From: Streptomyces capillispiralis
GTDB taxonomy: Bacteria > Actinomycetota > Actinomycetes > Streptomycetales > Streptomycetaceae
Direction of reading: 5' to 3'
Assembly: GCF_007829875.1 (NCBI RefSeq)
Contig: NZ_VIWV01000001.1
Coordinates: forward strand, 3,256,501-3,320,500
DNA length: 64,000 nt
The translations under genes and the position numbers were made by a program. The notes below the pieces were generated by a model that was not told the DNA's origin, searched no databases, and worked only from the letters and a program-made list of their open reading frames with translations. This document shows positions 10,462 to 19,080 of the stretch, piece by piece. The stretch's first letter is position 1. Each line of letters opens with the position of its first letter.

Positions 10462-10474
10462 CCGAAACTTTCGG
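10462..10474. promoter_or_regulatory. Candidate LacI-family operator upstream of the LCP gene
   Basis: CCGAAACTTTCGG is a perfect 6-1-6 palindrome in the 95-bp gap between the LacI gene stop and the LCP gene start. Its shape fits LacI-family operators of actinobacteria. A diverged copy (CCGAAACCTTCGC) lies upstream of the LacI gene itself. Confidence 0.5.
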
Positions 10475-10488
10475 ACCGGTACGCCGGT

Positions 10489-11541
10489 TCACGCCCCCGC
10501 CGGTGCCGCCGTACTGCTGCGCACCACCAGGCTCGTCGCCAGTTCGACCCGGGTCGCCGCCTGGGAGTCCTCGTCCTTGCCGAGGTCGAGGACGAGTTTG
10601 GCCGCCGCCTCCGCCATCTCCGTCAGCGGCTGCCGTACGGTCGTCAGCGGCGGCCCCACCCAGCGGGCCACCGGCAGGTCGTCGAAGCCGACGACGCTCA
10701 GGTCCTCCGGGATCCGCAGCCCCAGTTCGCGGGCGGCCTCGTACAGTCCGAGCGCCTGGAGGTCGTTGCCGGCGAAGACGGCGGTGGGGCGGTCCTCGCG
10801 GCGCAGCAGGGCGAGGCCCTGCCGGTAGCCGGCCTCGTGGTGGAAGTCGCCGGTCATGATCAGCCCGGGGTCGACCGGCAGGCCCGCGGTCTCCAGGGCG
10901 GCCCGGTAGCCGTCGACGCGGGCGCGGCTGCACATCATCCGGGTGGGACCGCTGATCGCTCCGATCCGCGTGTGCCCCAGCTCGACCAGGTGCCGGGTCG
11001 CGGCCAGCCCGCCCTGCCAGTTGGTCGCGCCGATGGACGGCACGTCGGTGCCCGGGTCGCCGGCCGGGTCCATCACCACGAACGGGATGGAGCGGCTGGT
11101 CAGCAGGGCCCGCCCGGACTCGTCCAGGCCGGACAGGACGAGGATCACGCCGTGCGGCCGGCGTGCGGCGACCTGGTCGGCCCAGGTGCGTCCGGGGGTG
11201 AGCCGTCCGGCGCTCTCGGAGAGCACGACGCTCAGTCCTGCGTCCCGCGCGACGTTCTCCACGCCCCGGATGACCTCCATCGCCCAGGCGCTCTCCAGCT
11301 CGTGGAAGACCAGGTCGATCAGGGGCGAGCGGGCGGCCTCCGCGCGGCGGCGCCGGTAACCGTGGGAGCGCAGCAGCCCCTCGACCCGGCTGCGGGTGGC
11401 GGGAGCGACGTCGGCACGGCCGTTCAGCACCTTCGAAACAGTCGGTGCGGAGACGCCGGCCTCACGGGCGATCTCGGCAAGCGTAGCGGTCTGCGCGGTC
11501 CGCCCTGCCGTCGGGGTCTTTGCGGTTTCGGCGGGAGTCAT
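10489..11541 (-). CDS. LacI-family transcriptional regulator
   Basis: A 350-residue regulator with an N-terminal helix-turn-helix (TLAEIAREAGVSAPTVSKVLN, about residues 20-40) and hinge. A periplasmic-binding-protein-like ligand domain follows (VPSIGATNWQGG, HTRIGAISGP, TAVFAGNDLQALG, VVGFDDLPVA, PPLTTVRQP). Such proteins usually sense a sugar, but the ligand is not evident. The ATG at 11541 lies just before the HTH, and longer starts add nothing conserved. It is transcribed toward the LCP gene with a candidate operator in each upstream region, suggesting autoregulation and control of its neighbour. It resembles regulators of xylan/xyloside use in Streptomyces, but I cannot confirm the subgroup. 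Confidence 0.9.
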   Translation of the reverse strand: MTPAETAKTPTAGRTAQTATLAEIAREAGVSAPTVSKVLNGRADVAPATRSRVEGLLRSHGYRRRRAEAARSPLIDLVFHELESAWAMEVIRGVENVARDAGLSVVLSESAGRLTPGRTWADQVAARRPHGVILVLSGLDESGRALLTSRSIPFVVMDPAGDPGTDVPSIGATNWQGGLAATRHLVELGHTRIGAISGPTRMMCSRARVDGYRAALETAGLPVDPGLIMTGDFHHEAGYRQGLALLRREDRPTAVFAGNDLQALGLYEAARELGLRIPEDLSVVGFDDLPVARWVGPPLTTVRQPLTEMAEAAAKLVLDLGKDEDSQAATRVELATSLVVRSSTAAPAGA

Positions 11542-11621
11542 GCCCGCGATCGTATCCCCGCACTCCCGCCGGAGGGACCCCCCTGCCCACCCCGGCATCG
11601 TCACAACATTCGACCGACGGA

Positions 11622-11634
11622 CCGAAACCTTCGC
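11622..11634. promoter_or_regulatory. Candidate second LacI-family operator (diverged)
   Basis: CCGAAACCTTCGC lies 81 bp upstream of the LacI gene start. It matches the perfect palindrome at 10462-10474 at 11 of 13 bases. The site is weak by itself but supported by position. Confidence 0.35.
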
Positions 11635-11767
11635 CCGTGCGGCTCCTGCCCACCAACCCCCCGGCGTTCACCGACCGTTCAGTCCGGCGGGTTGGCCGGG
11701 CCGGAAACGTCGGAACTACCGTGGGCCGGAGGGGGTGGCCCCCTGGGGCGCGGTGACGGGGGACGCG

Positions 11768-12301
11768 ATGGACAGACTGCTGCACCACGAACTGCGGGCC
11801 GTGTTCGCGGCGCTCGCCGTGGCCGCCGTCTGCGGTGTGGGGCGGGGCCTGGTCCACGGATTCTCGGTGCCGTCCGACGCGGGGGACCTGACGACGTTGT
11901 TCGTCACCCTGTGCATGGCCTCCGCGCTGTGGACCCTCCTCGGCGCGACCCGGCTCAAGTGGGTGAGCGAGGTACGGGACTTCGAGCGTGCGGTTCCCGT
12001 CGAGGACATCGGCGTGGTGCCGCCCGCCGGCCGCTCGCTGCGCGGCGACTGGTTCCGCCCCGGGTTCTTCGCCGGGTACCTCGCGTTCACCCTGCCCCTC
12101 GCCCTGCTCTGGGAGGCGGCGGTGTTCCTCGCACCGCTGTGGTCGGCCCTGAACTGGCTGGGCAAGGCCGCGCTGATCAGCCACTGGGAGCACCGGCACG
12201 GGCTGCTGCTGTGGCGGGGCCACGTCGGGGGCGAGCCGTGGAGGCTCTCGGTCAGCCGCCGGGCACCGGCTCCCGCCGACACCGGCGAACCGCCCGCCTG
12301 A
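11768..12301 (+). CDS. Small integral membrane protein of unknown function
   Basis: A 177-residue protein starting at ATG 11768, with GGGGGA just upstream. Hydrophobic stretches at about 8-30, 38-60 and 98-130 predict three or four membrane segments. The connecting loop holds a DFERAVPVEDIGVVPP segment, and the C-terminal tail is Pro/Ala-rich. I do not recognise a family. It is transcribed divergently from the LacI-type regulator across a 226-bp gap, so it is also a possible target of that regulator. Confidence 0.7.
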   Translation: MDRLLHHELRAVFAALAVAAVCGVGRGLVHGFSVPSDAGDLTTLFVTLCMASALWTLLGATRLKWVSEVRDFERAVPVEDIGVVPPAGRSLRGDWFRPGFFAGYLAFTLPLALLWEAAVFLAPLWSALNWLGKAALISHWEHRHGLLLWRGHVGGEPWRLSVSRRAPAPADTGEPPA

Positions 12302-12323
12302 ACGCTCCCCCCTGAGCGTGGAG

Positions 12324-12587
12324 TCAGCGCCCCCCGAGCGACTCGAACCGCCACCGGTGCACCGCGCGGCTGACCAACTCGGCGTCCGGCTCCGGCAGTT
12401 CCGGCAGGTCGGCGTCGTAGGGGGCGGCCCACCAGGTGATGACCAGGACCCTGTCCTGCGGGGCGCGGAAGGTCTCGCGGCGCAGGGGGCTCACGGGCAG
12501 CTCCCGGACCCGTTCCTCGGTCCAGGCCAGCAGTTCGGCGCCCCGGCCGGGGACCGCACGGGCCTCCCACATCAGCGCGACCGTCAT
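12324..12587 (-). CDS. Small unknown protein coupled to tsaD
   Basis: An 87-residue protein whose ATG (12587) overlaps the tsaD stop as ATGA, so it is likely translated by coupling at the end of the tsaB-rimI-tsaD operon. It begins [22 protein letters not shown], like the first strand-helix unit of dimeric alpha/beta-barrel proteins of the antibiotic monooxygenase type. The match is too weak to assign an activity. A central strand [11 protein letters not shown] and the tail AVHRWRFE are further features. Size and position, rather than homology, support it as a real gene. Confidence 0.65.
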   Translation of the reverse strand: MTVALMWEARAVPGRGAELLAWTEERVRELPVSPLRRETFRAPQDRVLVITWWAAPYDADLPELPEPDAELVSRAVHRWRFESLGGR

Positions 12588-13681
12588 GAGTACAGGTTCT
12601 CCCCGGCACTCTCGTGCACGTGGTCGTGGGTGTGGGCGGTGCCCGGCACGTGCGGGTCGGTCACCGGGAGCGAGGAGTCCGCCGACAGGTCCCAGTCGGA
12701 GGCCGGGCGGTTCCGGGCGACCATCTCCGCGCCGAGCGCGGCCACCATCGCACCGTTGTCCGTGCACAGCTTGGGGCGCGGCACCCGCAGCCGGATGCCG
12801 GCCGCCTCGCAGCGCTCCTGGGCCAGCGCCCGCAGCCGGGAGTTGGCGGCCACACCACCGCCGATCATCAGGTGGTCGACGCCCTCGTCCTTGCACGCCC
12901 GCACGGCCTTGCGGGTGAGCACGTCGACGACCGCCTCCTGGAAGGAGGCCGCCACGTCCCGCACCGGCACCTCCTCGCCCGCCGCCCGCTTCGCCTCGAT
13001 CCACCGGGCCACGGCCGTCTTCAGCCCGGAGAAGGAGAAGTCGTACGCCGGGTCGCGCGGGCCGGTCAGCCCGCGCGGGAAGGCGATCGCGCCGGGGTCG
13101 CCCTCGCGCGCGTACCGGTCGATCACCGGGCCGCCGGGGAAGCCCAGGTTCAGCACGCGGGCGATCTTGTCGAAGGCCTCGCCCGCCGCGTCGTCGATGG
13201 TGGCGCCCATGGGCCGCACGTCGGAGGTGATGTCGCTGGACAGCAGCAGCGAGGAGTGCCCGCCGGACACCAGCAGCGCCATCGTCGGCTCGGGCAGCGC
13301 GCCGTGCTCCAGCTGGTCGACGCAGATGTGCGAGGCGAGGTGGTTGACCCCGTAGAGCGGCTTGCCGAGGGCGTAGGCGTACGCCTTCGCCGCCGACACG
13401 CCGACCAGCAGCGCGCCGGCGAGTCCGGGACCGGCGGTGACGGCGATGCCGTCCAGGTCCCGGGCGCTCACCCCCGCCTCCTTCAGCGCGCGGTCGATCG
13501 TCGGCACCATCGCCTCCAGGTGCGCCCGGGAGGCGACCTCGGGGACGACGCCGCCGAAGCGGGCGTGCTCGTCGACGCTGGAGGCGACGGCGTCCGCCAG
13601 CAGGGTGGTGCCGCGGACGATGCCGACGCCGGTCTCGTCGCAGGAGGTCTCGATCCCCAGTACCAGGGGTTCGTCAGCCAT
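12584..13681 (-). CDS. tsaD: tRNA N6-adenosine threonylcarbamoyltransferase TsaD
   Basis: A 365-residue enzyme that transfers the threonylcarbamoyl group to A37 of tRNAs reading ANN codons (t6A), acting with TsaB and TsaE. The ASKHA-fold signatures are present: [12 protein letters not shown] at the start, the metal site NHLASH (His 114 and 118), [10 protein letters not shown], and the late [11 protein letters not shown]. The start at ATG 13681 overlaps the rimI stop by 8 bases. Partners tsaB and rimI lie directly upstream and tsaE about 1.3 kb further upstream on the same strand. The C-terminus has a His-rich tail (AHTHDHVH). Confidence 0.97.
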   Translation of the reverse strand: MADEPLVLGIETSCDETGVGIVRGTTLLADAVASSVDEHARFGGVVPEVASRAHLEAMVPTIDRALKEAGVSARDLDGIAVTAGPGLAGALLVGVSAAKAYAYALGKPLYGVNHLASHICVDQLEHGALPEPTMALLVSGGHSSLLLSSDITSDVRPMGATIDDAAGEAFDKIARVLNLGFPGGPVIDRYAREGDPGAIAFPRGLTGPRDPAYDFSFSGLKTAVARWIEAKRAAGEEVPVRDVAASFQEAVVDVLTRKAVRACKDEGVDHLMIGGGVAANSRLRALAQERCEAAGIRLRVPRPKLCTDNGAMVAALGAEMVARNRPASDWDLSADSSLPVTDPHVPGTAHTHDHVHESAGENLYS

Positions 13682-14243
13682 GGATCTCGGTTCCTTGTAC
13701 GCCGTTCCCCTGCCCGGTGACGGGATGCGCGGGGTTCACAGTGGTGGACGGATCGGTCAGTCGCATCACCAGCGCGTCCACGTTGCCCGGCTGGTAGTAG
13801 CCGCGCCGGACGCCGATGATCTCGAAGCCGAAGCGCTCGTAGAGCTTCTGGGCGCGGACGTTGTCCACCCGGCACTCCAGCATCACTTCGGCGCATTCGA
13901 AGGTGGTCGCCGCCCGCAGCAGCTCGGTCAGCAGCCGGGTGCCGAGGCCGGTGCCCCAGTGGTCCCGGGTGACGGCGATGGTCTGGACGTCGGCGACCGG
14001 GCCGCCGTCGCCCTCGGCGTCCACGCCGGCGGCGGCCAGGCCCGCGTAGCCGACGATGCGGTCATCCTCCTCGGCGACGACGTAGCGGCGGGTCGCGCCG
14101 GGACCGCGCGAGTGGGCCAGCTCGGACCAGAACATCCCCCGCGACCAGGCGTCCTCGGGGAACAGGTCCCGCTCCAGCTCCAGTACGGAGTCGATGTCCC
14201 ACCAGCGCATCTCGCGCAGCACGGCAGTGTCGGTTCCCGTCAC
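13674..14243 (-). CDS. rimI: Ribosomal-protein-alanine N-acetyltransferase RimI
   Basis: A 189-residue GNAT acetyltransferase. The GTG at 14243 overlaps the tsaB stop as GTGA. The fold is shown by [22 protein letters not shown] at the N-terminus, the acetyl-CoA loop [15 protein letters not shown], and [29 protein letters not shown] near the end. RimI acetylates the N-terminus of S18 in E. coli; the actinobacterial homologue may have wider targets. The gene is embedded between tsaB and tsaD, a very common order in actinobacteria. A tail of about 25 residues beyond the GNAT domain is poorly conserved. Confidence 0.93.
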   Translation of the reverse strand: MTGTDTAVLREMRWWDIDSVLELERDLFPEDAWSRGMFWSELAHSRGPGATRRYVVAEEDDRIVGYAGLAAAGVDAEGDGGPVADVQTIAVTRDHWGTGLGTRLLTELLRAATTFECAEVMLECRVDNVRAQKLYERFGFEIIGVRRGYYQPGNVDALVMRLTDPSTTVNPAHPVTGQGNGVQGTEIHG

Positions 14244-14893
14244 TTGGGGGTGACCACCTTGTAGTTCTTGGGGACCTGGGCGTCGGGCCGGCGCAGGTAC
14301 AGCGGCCGGGGCGCGGGCAGTTCCTCGCCGGCCGCCAGCCGCTCCGCGGCCAGCCGGGCCAGGGCGGCGGCGGACACGTGCTCCGGTTCGTGCGCCCGGG
14401 GGAAGGTGTCCGGGTACAGCAGCGCGCCGGCGCCGACCGCGGGCAGTCCTTCCACCTGGTCCGTGATGTCGGCGGGCCGGTCCACGGCGGGCTCGGTGAG
14501 GCGGGTGCGGGAGTCGGCGTAGCGCGCCCAGTAGACCTCCTTGCGGCGGGCGTCGGTCGCCACCACGAAGGGGCCCCGTAGGTCGGCCCCGTAGGCGAGG
14601 CCGTCCAGCGTGCACACACCGTGCACGGGGACGCCGAGCGCGAGCCCGAAGGTGTCCGCGGTCATCAGGCCGACGCGCAGCCCGGTGTAGGGGCCGGGAC
14701 CGGTGCCGACCACGATGCCGGTGACGGCGTCCAGCTTCCGGCCTGCCTCGGTGAGCACCCGGTCGATCGCCGGGAGCAGCAGCTCGCCGTGCCGGCGGGC
14801 GTCCACCTGGCTCGACGAGGCGATGACGTCGTCGCCGTCGTGCAGGGCGACGGTGACGGCGGGGGTGGCGGTATCCAGAGCGAGCAAGAGCAC
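14240..14893 (-). CDS. tsaB: tRNA threonylcarbamoyladenosine biosynthesis protein TsaB
   Basis: A 217-residue scaffold protein that forms the t6A-making complex with TsaD. It is an inactive TsaD relative. The start is GTG at 14893 (MLLLALDTATPAVTVAL). Family marks are GELLLPAIDRVL and VVGTGPGPYTGLRVGLMTADTFGLAL. It is the first gene of the tsaB-rimI-tsaD run, with 4- and 8-base overlaps between genes. It is transcribed divergently from the following membrane-anchored protein gene across about 130 bp. Confidence 0.95.
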   Translation of the reverse strand: MLLLALDTATPAVTVALHDGDDVIASSSQVDARRHGELLLPAIDRVLTEAGRKLDAVTGIVVGTGPGPYTGLRVGLMTADTFGLALGVPVHGVCTLDGLAYGADLRGPFVVATDARRKEVYWARYADSRTRLTEPAVDRPADITDQVEGLPAVGAGALLYPDTFPRAHEPEHVSAAALARLAAERLAAGEELPAPRPLYLRRPDAQVPKNYKVVTPK

Positions 14894-15022
14894 GCAAACA
14901 GCCTACGGCTCCCGCGCCCCGGCCACGGCCGCACCGGCCGGGCGGTCACGTACTGCTACGGTCACGACGGCGTACGTACACAACAGGGCATATCCGTCCG
15001 GTACGGGACAGAGGTGACGGCG

Positions 15023-15571
15023 ATGGCAGGCACCAGCGCGGCGATGGTGGCGGGGCTGACGACGGCGGCCCTCGTGACGGTCGGCTTCCTCGGCCACCGG
15101 GCGGCCGAGCAGGTCCCGGCCGAACTGCGCCGTCCGGAGGCCGGCGCGGCACCGGCCGTCCGCGAGGCGCCCCGCGACGGGAACCGCCCCACCGCCCTGC
15201 CCGCCCGGTCGGGCCGGGGCACCCGGGTCGTGTACTCCCTGGACGACGACCGGGTGTGGCTGGTGGAGGCCGACGGCACGGTGCGGCGCACCTTCGGGGT
15301 CAGCCCCAGCACGGTGGACCCGGCCCCGGGCACCTACCGGGTCACGTCCCGCTCGGGGTCGGTCACGGGGTCGGACGGTGTCCCGGTCGAGCACGTGGTG
15401 CGCTTCGCCTCCGTCGACGGCACGGTGATCGGGTTCAGCGCGGCGGTCGACGGATCGGCGCCGGAACTCGACCCCGGGGAGCGGACGGGCGGCATCCGGG
15501 AGACCCGCGCGGACGGCGCGGCGATGTGGAGGTTCGCGACGATCGGCCGGAAGGTCGTCGTCATCCGGTGA
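15023..15571 (+). CDS. Exported protein with a degenerate L,D-transpeptidase-like domain
   Basis: A 182-residue protein with one N-terminal hydrophobic segment (about residues 5-24) and a Pro/Ala-rich linker. The following domain (RVVYSLDDDRVWLVEADGTVRRTFGVSPS... PGTYRVTSRS) reads like the first half of a YkuD-type L,D-transpeptidase. The catalytic His and Ser-His-Gly-x-Cys block is absent; the corresponding end reads GIRETRADGAAMWRFATIG. A structural or binding role is therefore more likely than catalysis. The ATG at 15023 is preferred because GAGGTG lies 6 bases upstream; a GTG at 15014 is possible. Confidence 0.65.
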   Translation: MAGTSAAMVAGLTTAALVTVGFLGHRAAEQVPAELRRPEAGAAPAVREAPRDGNRPTALPARSGRGTRVVYSLDDDRVWLVEADGTVRRTFGVSPSTVDPAPGTYRVTSRSGSVTGSDGVPVEHVVRFASVDGTVIGFSAAVDGSAPELDPGERTGGIRETRADGAAMWRFATIGRKVVVIR

Positions 15572-15694
15572 CCGCCGGCGGGCCCGGGACCCCGCACGCG
15601 GCGGGAACGCGAGGCGGGGCCCGTACGTTCCGACAAGACGTCGGCAAAAGGTTGCGTTCGCCCTCGCGGGCGTGGTCACATGGTATCCAGTTCG

Positions 15695-15714
15695 TAGTTA
15701 GGTCTACCTAACTA
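15695..15714. promoter_or_regulatory. Perfect 20-bp palindromic operator candidate
   Basis: TAGTTAGGT and ACCTAACTA, 9-bp perfect arms, flank a CT spacer 30 bp before the next start codon. The A+T-rich dyad stands out in GC-rich DNA and is typical in shape of MarR- or TetR-family operators. The cognate regulator is not identifiable here. Confidence 0.6.
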
Positions 15715-15743
15715 CACCCGCCCCCGCCCTCCAGGAGGCGTCT

Positions 15744-15962
15744 ATGCCGGCCACCCCGAGCGCCCGCCGGACCGCGGCGCAGCAGCCGCAGCCGCTTTCC
15801 GGGGTGCCGATGCGCGACCTGCTGGCCTCCTGCGCCGCGGCCGCCGCGGTCTCCACCCCGCCCCGCGCCCCCGAGCCCCGCCCCGCCGGGCCCGCGCAGG
15901 ACCACCACGAGGCCGTGCGGGACCACGGGACCGCGGAGGACCACCACCGCGAGGCGGCGTAG
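15744..15962 (+). CDS. Small unknown protein (72 aa)
   Basis: This short gene has a strong ribosome site (AGGAGG, 7 bases before ATG 15744). The product begins MPATPSARRTAAQQPQPLSG, has a short hydrophobic stretch (RDLLASCAAAAAVS) and ends in a Pro then His/Asp/Glu-rich tail (DHHEAVRDHG, EDHHREA). The histidine-acid tail could bind metal, but this is speculation. No family is recognised. A perfect palindrome immediately upstream suggests a dedicated repressor. Confidence 0.6.
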   Translation: MPATPSARRTAAQQPQPLSGVPMRDLLASCAAAAAVSTPPRAPEPRPAGPAQDHHEAVRDHGTAEDHHREAA

Positions 15963-16065
15963 GCCCGGACCGCACCGACCGCACCGACCGCCCCGACCGG
16001 CGAGACCGCTCGAAGCCGCTCGGGCCCGCCCCTGAGACCGGGCGGAGCCGCCCCCGCGCAGCCGC

Positions 16066-16596
16066 TCAGGCCGACAGCACGGTCAGGTCGGTCCCCGTCC
16101 AGCGCTCGCCCAGCCCGGTCACGGTCAGGTGGCGCACCTCGTCCGTGGTGTCGCCGACCGCCCGGTGGATGACGAGGTGGAGGCGGTCGTCGGTCAGCTC
16201 CTCGACCTTGCCCTCGCCCCACTCCACGACGATCACCGACTCCGGCAGCGAGACGTCGAGATCGAGGTCCTCCATCTCGTCCAGCCCGCCGGACAGGCGG
16301 TACGCGTCGACGTGGACCAGCGGCGGACCGTCCCCCAGGGACGGGTGCACCCGGGCGATCACGAACGTCGGGGAGGTGACCGCGCCCCGGACGCCCAGCC
16401 CCTCGCCGAGCCCCCGGGTCAGCGTCGTCTTGCCCGCGCCCAGCTCACCCGAGAGCAGGACCAGGTCCCCCGCACGCAGCAGCTTGGCGAGCCTGCGCCC
16501 CAGTTCGCGCATCTGCTCGGGGGACGTGACGGTCAGCTCGACGGTGCTGGCGGACGGTTCAGCCGGGTTGTGCGGTGCTGCTGCTTCCATAGCCAT
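16066..16596 (-). CDS. tsaE: tRNA threonylcarbamoyladenosine biosynthesis ATPase TsaE
   Basis: A 176-residue P-loop ATPase of the t6A pathway. Walker A is GELGAGKTTLTRGLGEGLG (residues 50-68). Switch-type segments are SPTFVIARVH and HVDAYRLSG, and VIVVEWGEG is near the end. The ATG at 16596 (or 16590) places its start inside the 3' end of the upstream hydrolase gene, an overlap of about 38 bp. This overlap is common in this cluster (alr, hydrolase, tsaE). It lies convergent to the small gene at 15744-15962. Confidence 0.95.
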   Translation of the reverse strand: MAMEAAAPHNPAEPSASTVELTVTSPEQMRELGRRLAKLLRAGDLVLLSGELGAGKTTLTRGLGEGLGVRGAVTSPTFVIARVHPSLGDGPPLVHVDAYRLSGGLDEMEDLDLDVSLPESVIVVEWGEGKVEELTDDRLHLVIHRAVGDTTDEVRHLTVTGLGERWTGTDLTVLSA

Positions 16597-17818
16597 CCAC
16601 GGTAGCCCCTGCCGGCACCGCGCCCGCGCGGGTGAGCAGGTCGGCGAGGCGGTCGGTGACCACCTCCGGGTGCTCCAGCATCACCAGGTGCCCGGCGTCG
16701 GGGACCAGCACCAGCTCCGCCTCCGGCAGCAGGTCGGCGACGGCCTCGCTGTGCTCGCTCGGGGTGACCAGGTCCTGCACCCCGGCCAGCACCAGCACCG
16801 GCAGGCCGGCGAAGTGGGCGAGCGCCTCGGTCTTGTCGTGGTCGCTGAACGCCGGGTAGTACTCGGCGACCACGTCGATCGGCGTGCCCTCGATCATCCG
16901 CTCGGCGAACCGGGCGACGGCCGGGTCCACGTCCCGCGACGCGAACGAGTACCGCTTGATGACCCCGGCGAACAGGTCAGCGGTGGCCCGGCGCCCCCTC
17001 TCCACCAGCTCGGCCCGCTGCCCGAGCGCCTTCAGCACCCCGGGCAGCACCCGCCGCACCGCGTTGACGCCGGCCACCGGCAGTCCGAAGTTGACCTCGC
17101 CGAGGCGCCCCGACGACGTCCCGACCAGGGCGACCCCGACGACCCGTTCGCGGATCAGCTCCGGGAACTGGTCGGCGAGGGCCATCACCGTCATCCCGCC
17201 CATGGAGTGGCCGACCAGCACGATCGGCCCCTCGGGCGCCGCCGCGTCGACGACGGCCTTCAGGTCGCGGCCCAGCTGCTCGATGGTGACCGGTTCGCCC
17301 CGCTCCACCTGCGCCGCGCCCCGCGCCGAACGTCCGTGGCTGCGCTGGTCCCAGTACACGGTCCGCACCACGCCCCGCAGCGCGGCCCGCTGGAAGTGCC
17401 AGGAGTCCTGGCTGAGGCAGTAACCGTGGCTGAAGACGACGGTGACGGGGGCGGGGGAACGGCGGCCGAACAGCCTGCGGCGCCGCGCGGGGGTCGCGGC
17501 CGGATCGGGGTCGACGTCGTCGACCTCGTAGTACAGCTCGGTGCCGTCATCGGCGTACGCCTTGCCGGGTGTGCCGCGCAGGGCGCCGTACGGGCCCGCG
17601 GAGTCGAGGGCGAGCCGGGCCTTCCTGCGCATGCCCCGGCCGACCGTCATCCGCTCTATCGCGACGCCCGCGGCGGCTCCGGTGGCGAGCACGCCTATCG
17701 CGAGGCCCGCGACGCCGGTGGCGCGGCGCCAGCCGCCGGGCGCGCCGGGCGCTCCGGCGGCGGAGGCGACGGCCGCCGTGGCGGCGGCCGTGACGGCCTC
17801 CGCGCTGCTCTCGCTCAC
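16559..17818 (-). CDS. Alpha/beta hydrolase with N-terminal membrane segment
   Basis: A 419-residue protein starting at GTG 17818 with GAGGAG 7 bases upstream. Residues 1-60 are Ala-rich with a membrane segment (GVAGLAIGVLATGAAAGVAIE). The hydrolase core follows: VVFSHGYCLSQDSW (oxyanion region), YWDQRSHGRS, VLVGHSMGGMTVMALA (nucleophile Ser in GHSMG), LVLAGVQDLVTP (acid) and VPDAGHLVMLEHPE (His). The triad is complete, so it is probably an active esterase or lipase. The substrate is unknown. The gene is sandwiched between alr and tsaE, a conserved Streptomyces arrangement. Confidence 0.9.
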   Translation of the reverse strand: MSESSAEAVTAAATAAVASAAGAPGAPGGWRRATGVAGLAIGVLATGAAAGVAIERMTVGRGMRRKARLALDSAGPYGALRGTPGKAYADDGTELYYEVDDVDPDPAATPARRRRLFGRRSPAPVTVVFSHGYCLSQDSWHFQRAALRGVVRTVYWDQRSHGRSARGAAQVERGEPVTIEQLGRDLKAVVDAAAPEGPIVLVGHSMGGMTVMALADQFPELIRERVVGVALVGTSSGRLGEVNFGLPVAGVNAVRRVLPGVLKALGQRAELVERGRRATADLFAGVIKRYSFASRDVDPAVARFAERMIEGTPIDVVAEYYPAFSDHDKTEALAHFAGLPVLVLAGVQDLVTPSEHSEAVADLLPEAELVLVPDAGHLVMLEHPEVVTDRLADLLTRAGAVPAGATVDGYGSSSTAQPG

Positions 17819-17898
17819 GTACCGCTCCTCTTCACCGGACCGCTCGTCGGGTCCGTGTCCGCTCGGGTCTTCCCCAGGGGGGCTTTCTCCACCGGGTG

Positions 17899-19080
17899 TT
17901 ACCCGTCCTGTCCCTCGTTCACGTAGACGCGCGGCACGCGTGTTCCGATCCGGGTCACGATCTCGTACGCGATGGTTCCGGCCGCCTGCGCCCAGTCCTC
18001 GGCGGTGGGCTCGCCCCGGTCGCCGGGTCCGAAGAGGACCGCCTCGGCACCCGGCCCCGGCTCGTCGCCGCCCAGGTCGACGACGAACTGGTCCATCGCG
18101 ATCCGCCCGGCGACCGTGCGCCACTTGCCCTCGACCAGCACCGGGCCGGTGGAGGAGGCGTGGCGCGGGATGCCATCCGCGTACCCGAGCGGGACCAGGC
18201 CCAGCGTGGTGGCGCCCGGGGTGACGTAGTGGTGGCCGTAGCTGACGCCGTGGCCGCCCGGGACGTGCTTCACCAGGGCCAGCGCGGCGGACAGGGTCAT
18301 CACCGGGCGCAGTCCGAGGTCGGCGGGGGTGCCGATCTCGGGACTGGGTGAGACGCCGTACATCGCGATGCCGGGGCGGACGAGGTCGAAGTGGCTCTCG
18401 GGGAGCGTGAGGGTGGCGGGCGAGTTGGCGATGTGCCGCACCTCGGGGTCGATCCCCTGCCGCTCCGCGTACGCCGCCATCTCCCGGAAGCGGGTCAGCT
18501 GGGCGGCGACGGAAGGGTGGCCTGGCTCGTCGGCGCAGGCGAAGTGGGACCAGAGTCCGGTGACCCGCAGCAGGCCCTCGGCCTCGGCGCGCAGCGCCCC
18601 CGCGACCAGCTCCGCCCAGTCGTCGCCGGGCTGGCAGCCGCCGCGCCCGAGCCCGGTGTCGGCCTTGAGCTGCACCCGCGCGGGCCGGCCGGCGAGCCGG
18701 GCGGCCTCGGTGACCTCGCGCAACGCCCACATGCCGCTCAGGGACACGTCGAGGTCGGCCTCGACCGCCTCCCGCCAGGGCCCGCCCGGTGTCCACAGCC
18801 AGCACATGATCCGTACGCCGGCCGGTACCCCGGCGCCGGGCGCGCGCAGCGCGAGCGCCTCCTGCGGGGTGGCGGTGCCCAGCCAGGTCGCGCCGGCCTC
18901 GACGGCGGCCCGGGCACACGCGACGGCGCCGTGCCCGTAGCCGTCGGCCTTGACGACGGCCATGAGGGCGGCGCCGGGTGCCCGCTCGCGCAGGGCCCGC
19001 ACATTGGCCCGCACGGCGGCCAGGTCGATCTCGGCACGGGCCCGCAGCTCCGCGCCCCCCGGGGCAACTGTCTCGTTCAT
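17899..19080 (-). CDS. alr: Alanine racemase
   Basis: A 393-residue PLP enzyme that makes D-alanine for peptidoglycan. The PLP lysine is in MAVVKADGYGHGA (Lys 44). Other family segments are VQLKADTGLGRGG, LWSHFACADEP, VRPGIAMYGVSP, and HGVSYGHHYVT with the catalytic Tyr. The start MNETVAPGG (ATG 19080) gives family length; in-frame codons further upstream add an unconserved arginine-rich stretch. The gene heads the alr-hydrolase-tsaE group. Its ribosome site (GGGCGGG) is ordinary to weak. Confidence 0.96.
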   Translation of the reverse strand: MNETVAPGGAELRARAEIDLAAVRANVRALRERAPGAALMAVVKADGYGHGAVACARAAVEAGATWLGTATPQEALALRAPGAGVPAGVRIMCWLWTPGGPWREAVEADLDVSLSGMWALREVTEAARLAGRPARVQLKADTGLGRGGCQPGDDWAELVAGALRAEAEGLLRVTGLWSHFACADEPGHPSVAAQLTRFREMAAYAERQGIDPEVRHIANSPATLTLPESHFDLVRPGIAMYGVSPSPEIGTPADLGLRPVMTLSAALALVKHVPGGHGVSYGHHYVTPGATTLGLVPLGYADGIPRHASSTGPVLVEGKWRTVAGRIAMDQFVVDLGGDEPGPGAEAVLFGPGDRGEPTAEDWAQAAGTIAYEIVTRIGTRVPRVYVNEGQDG

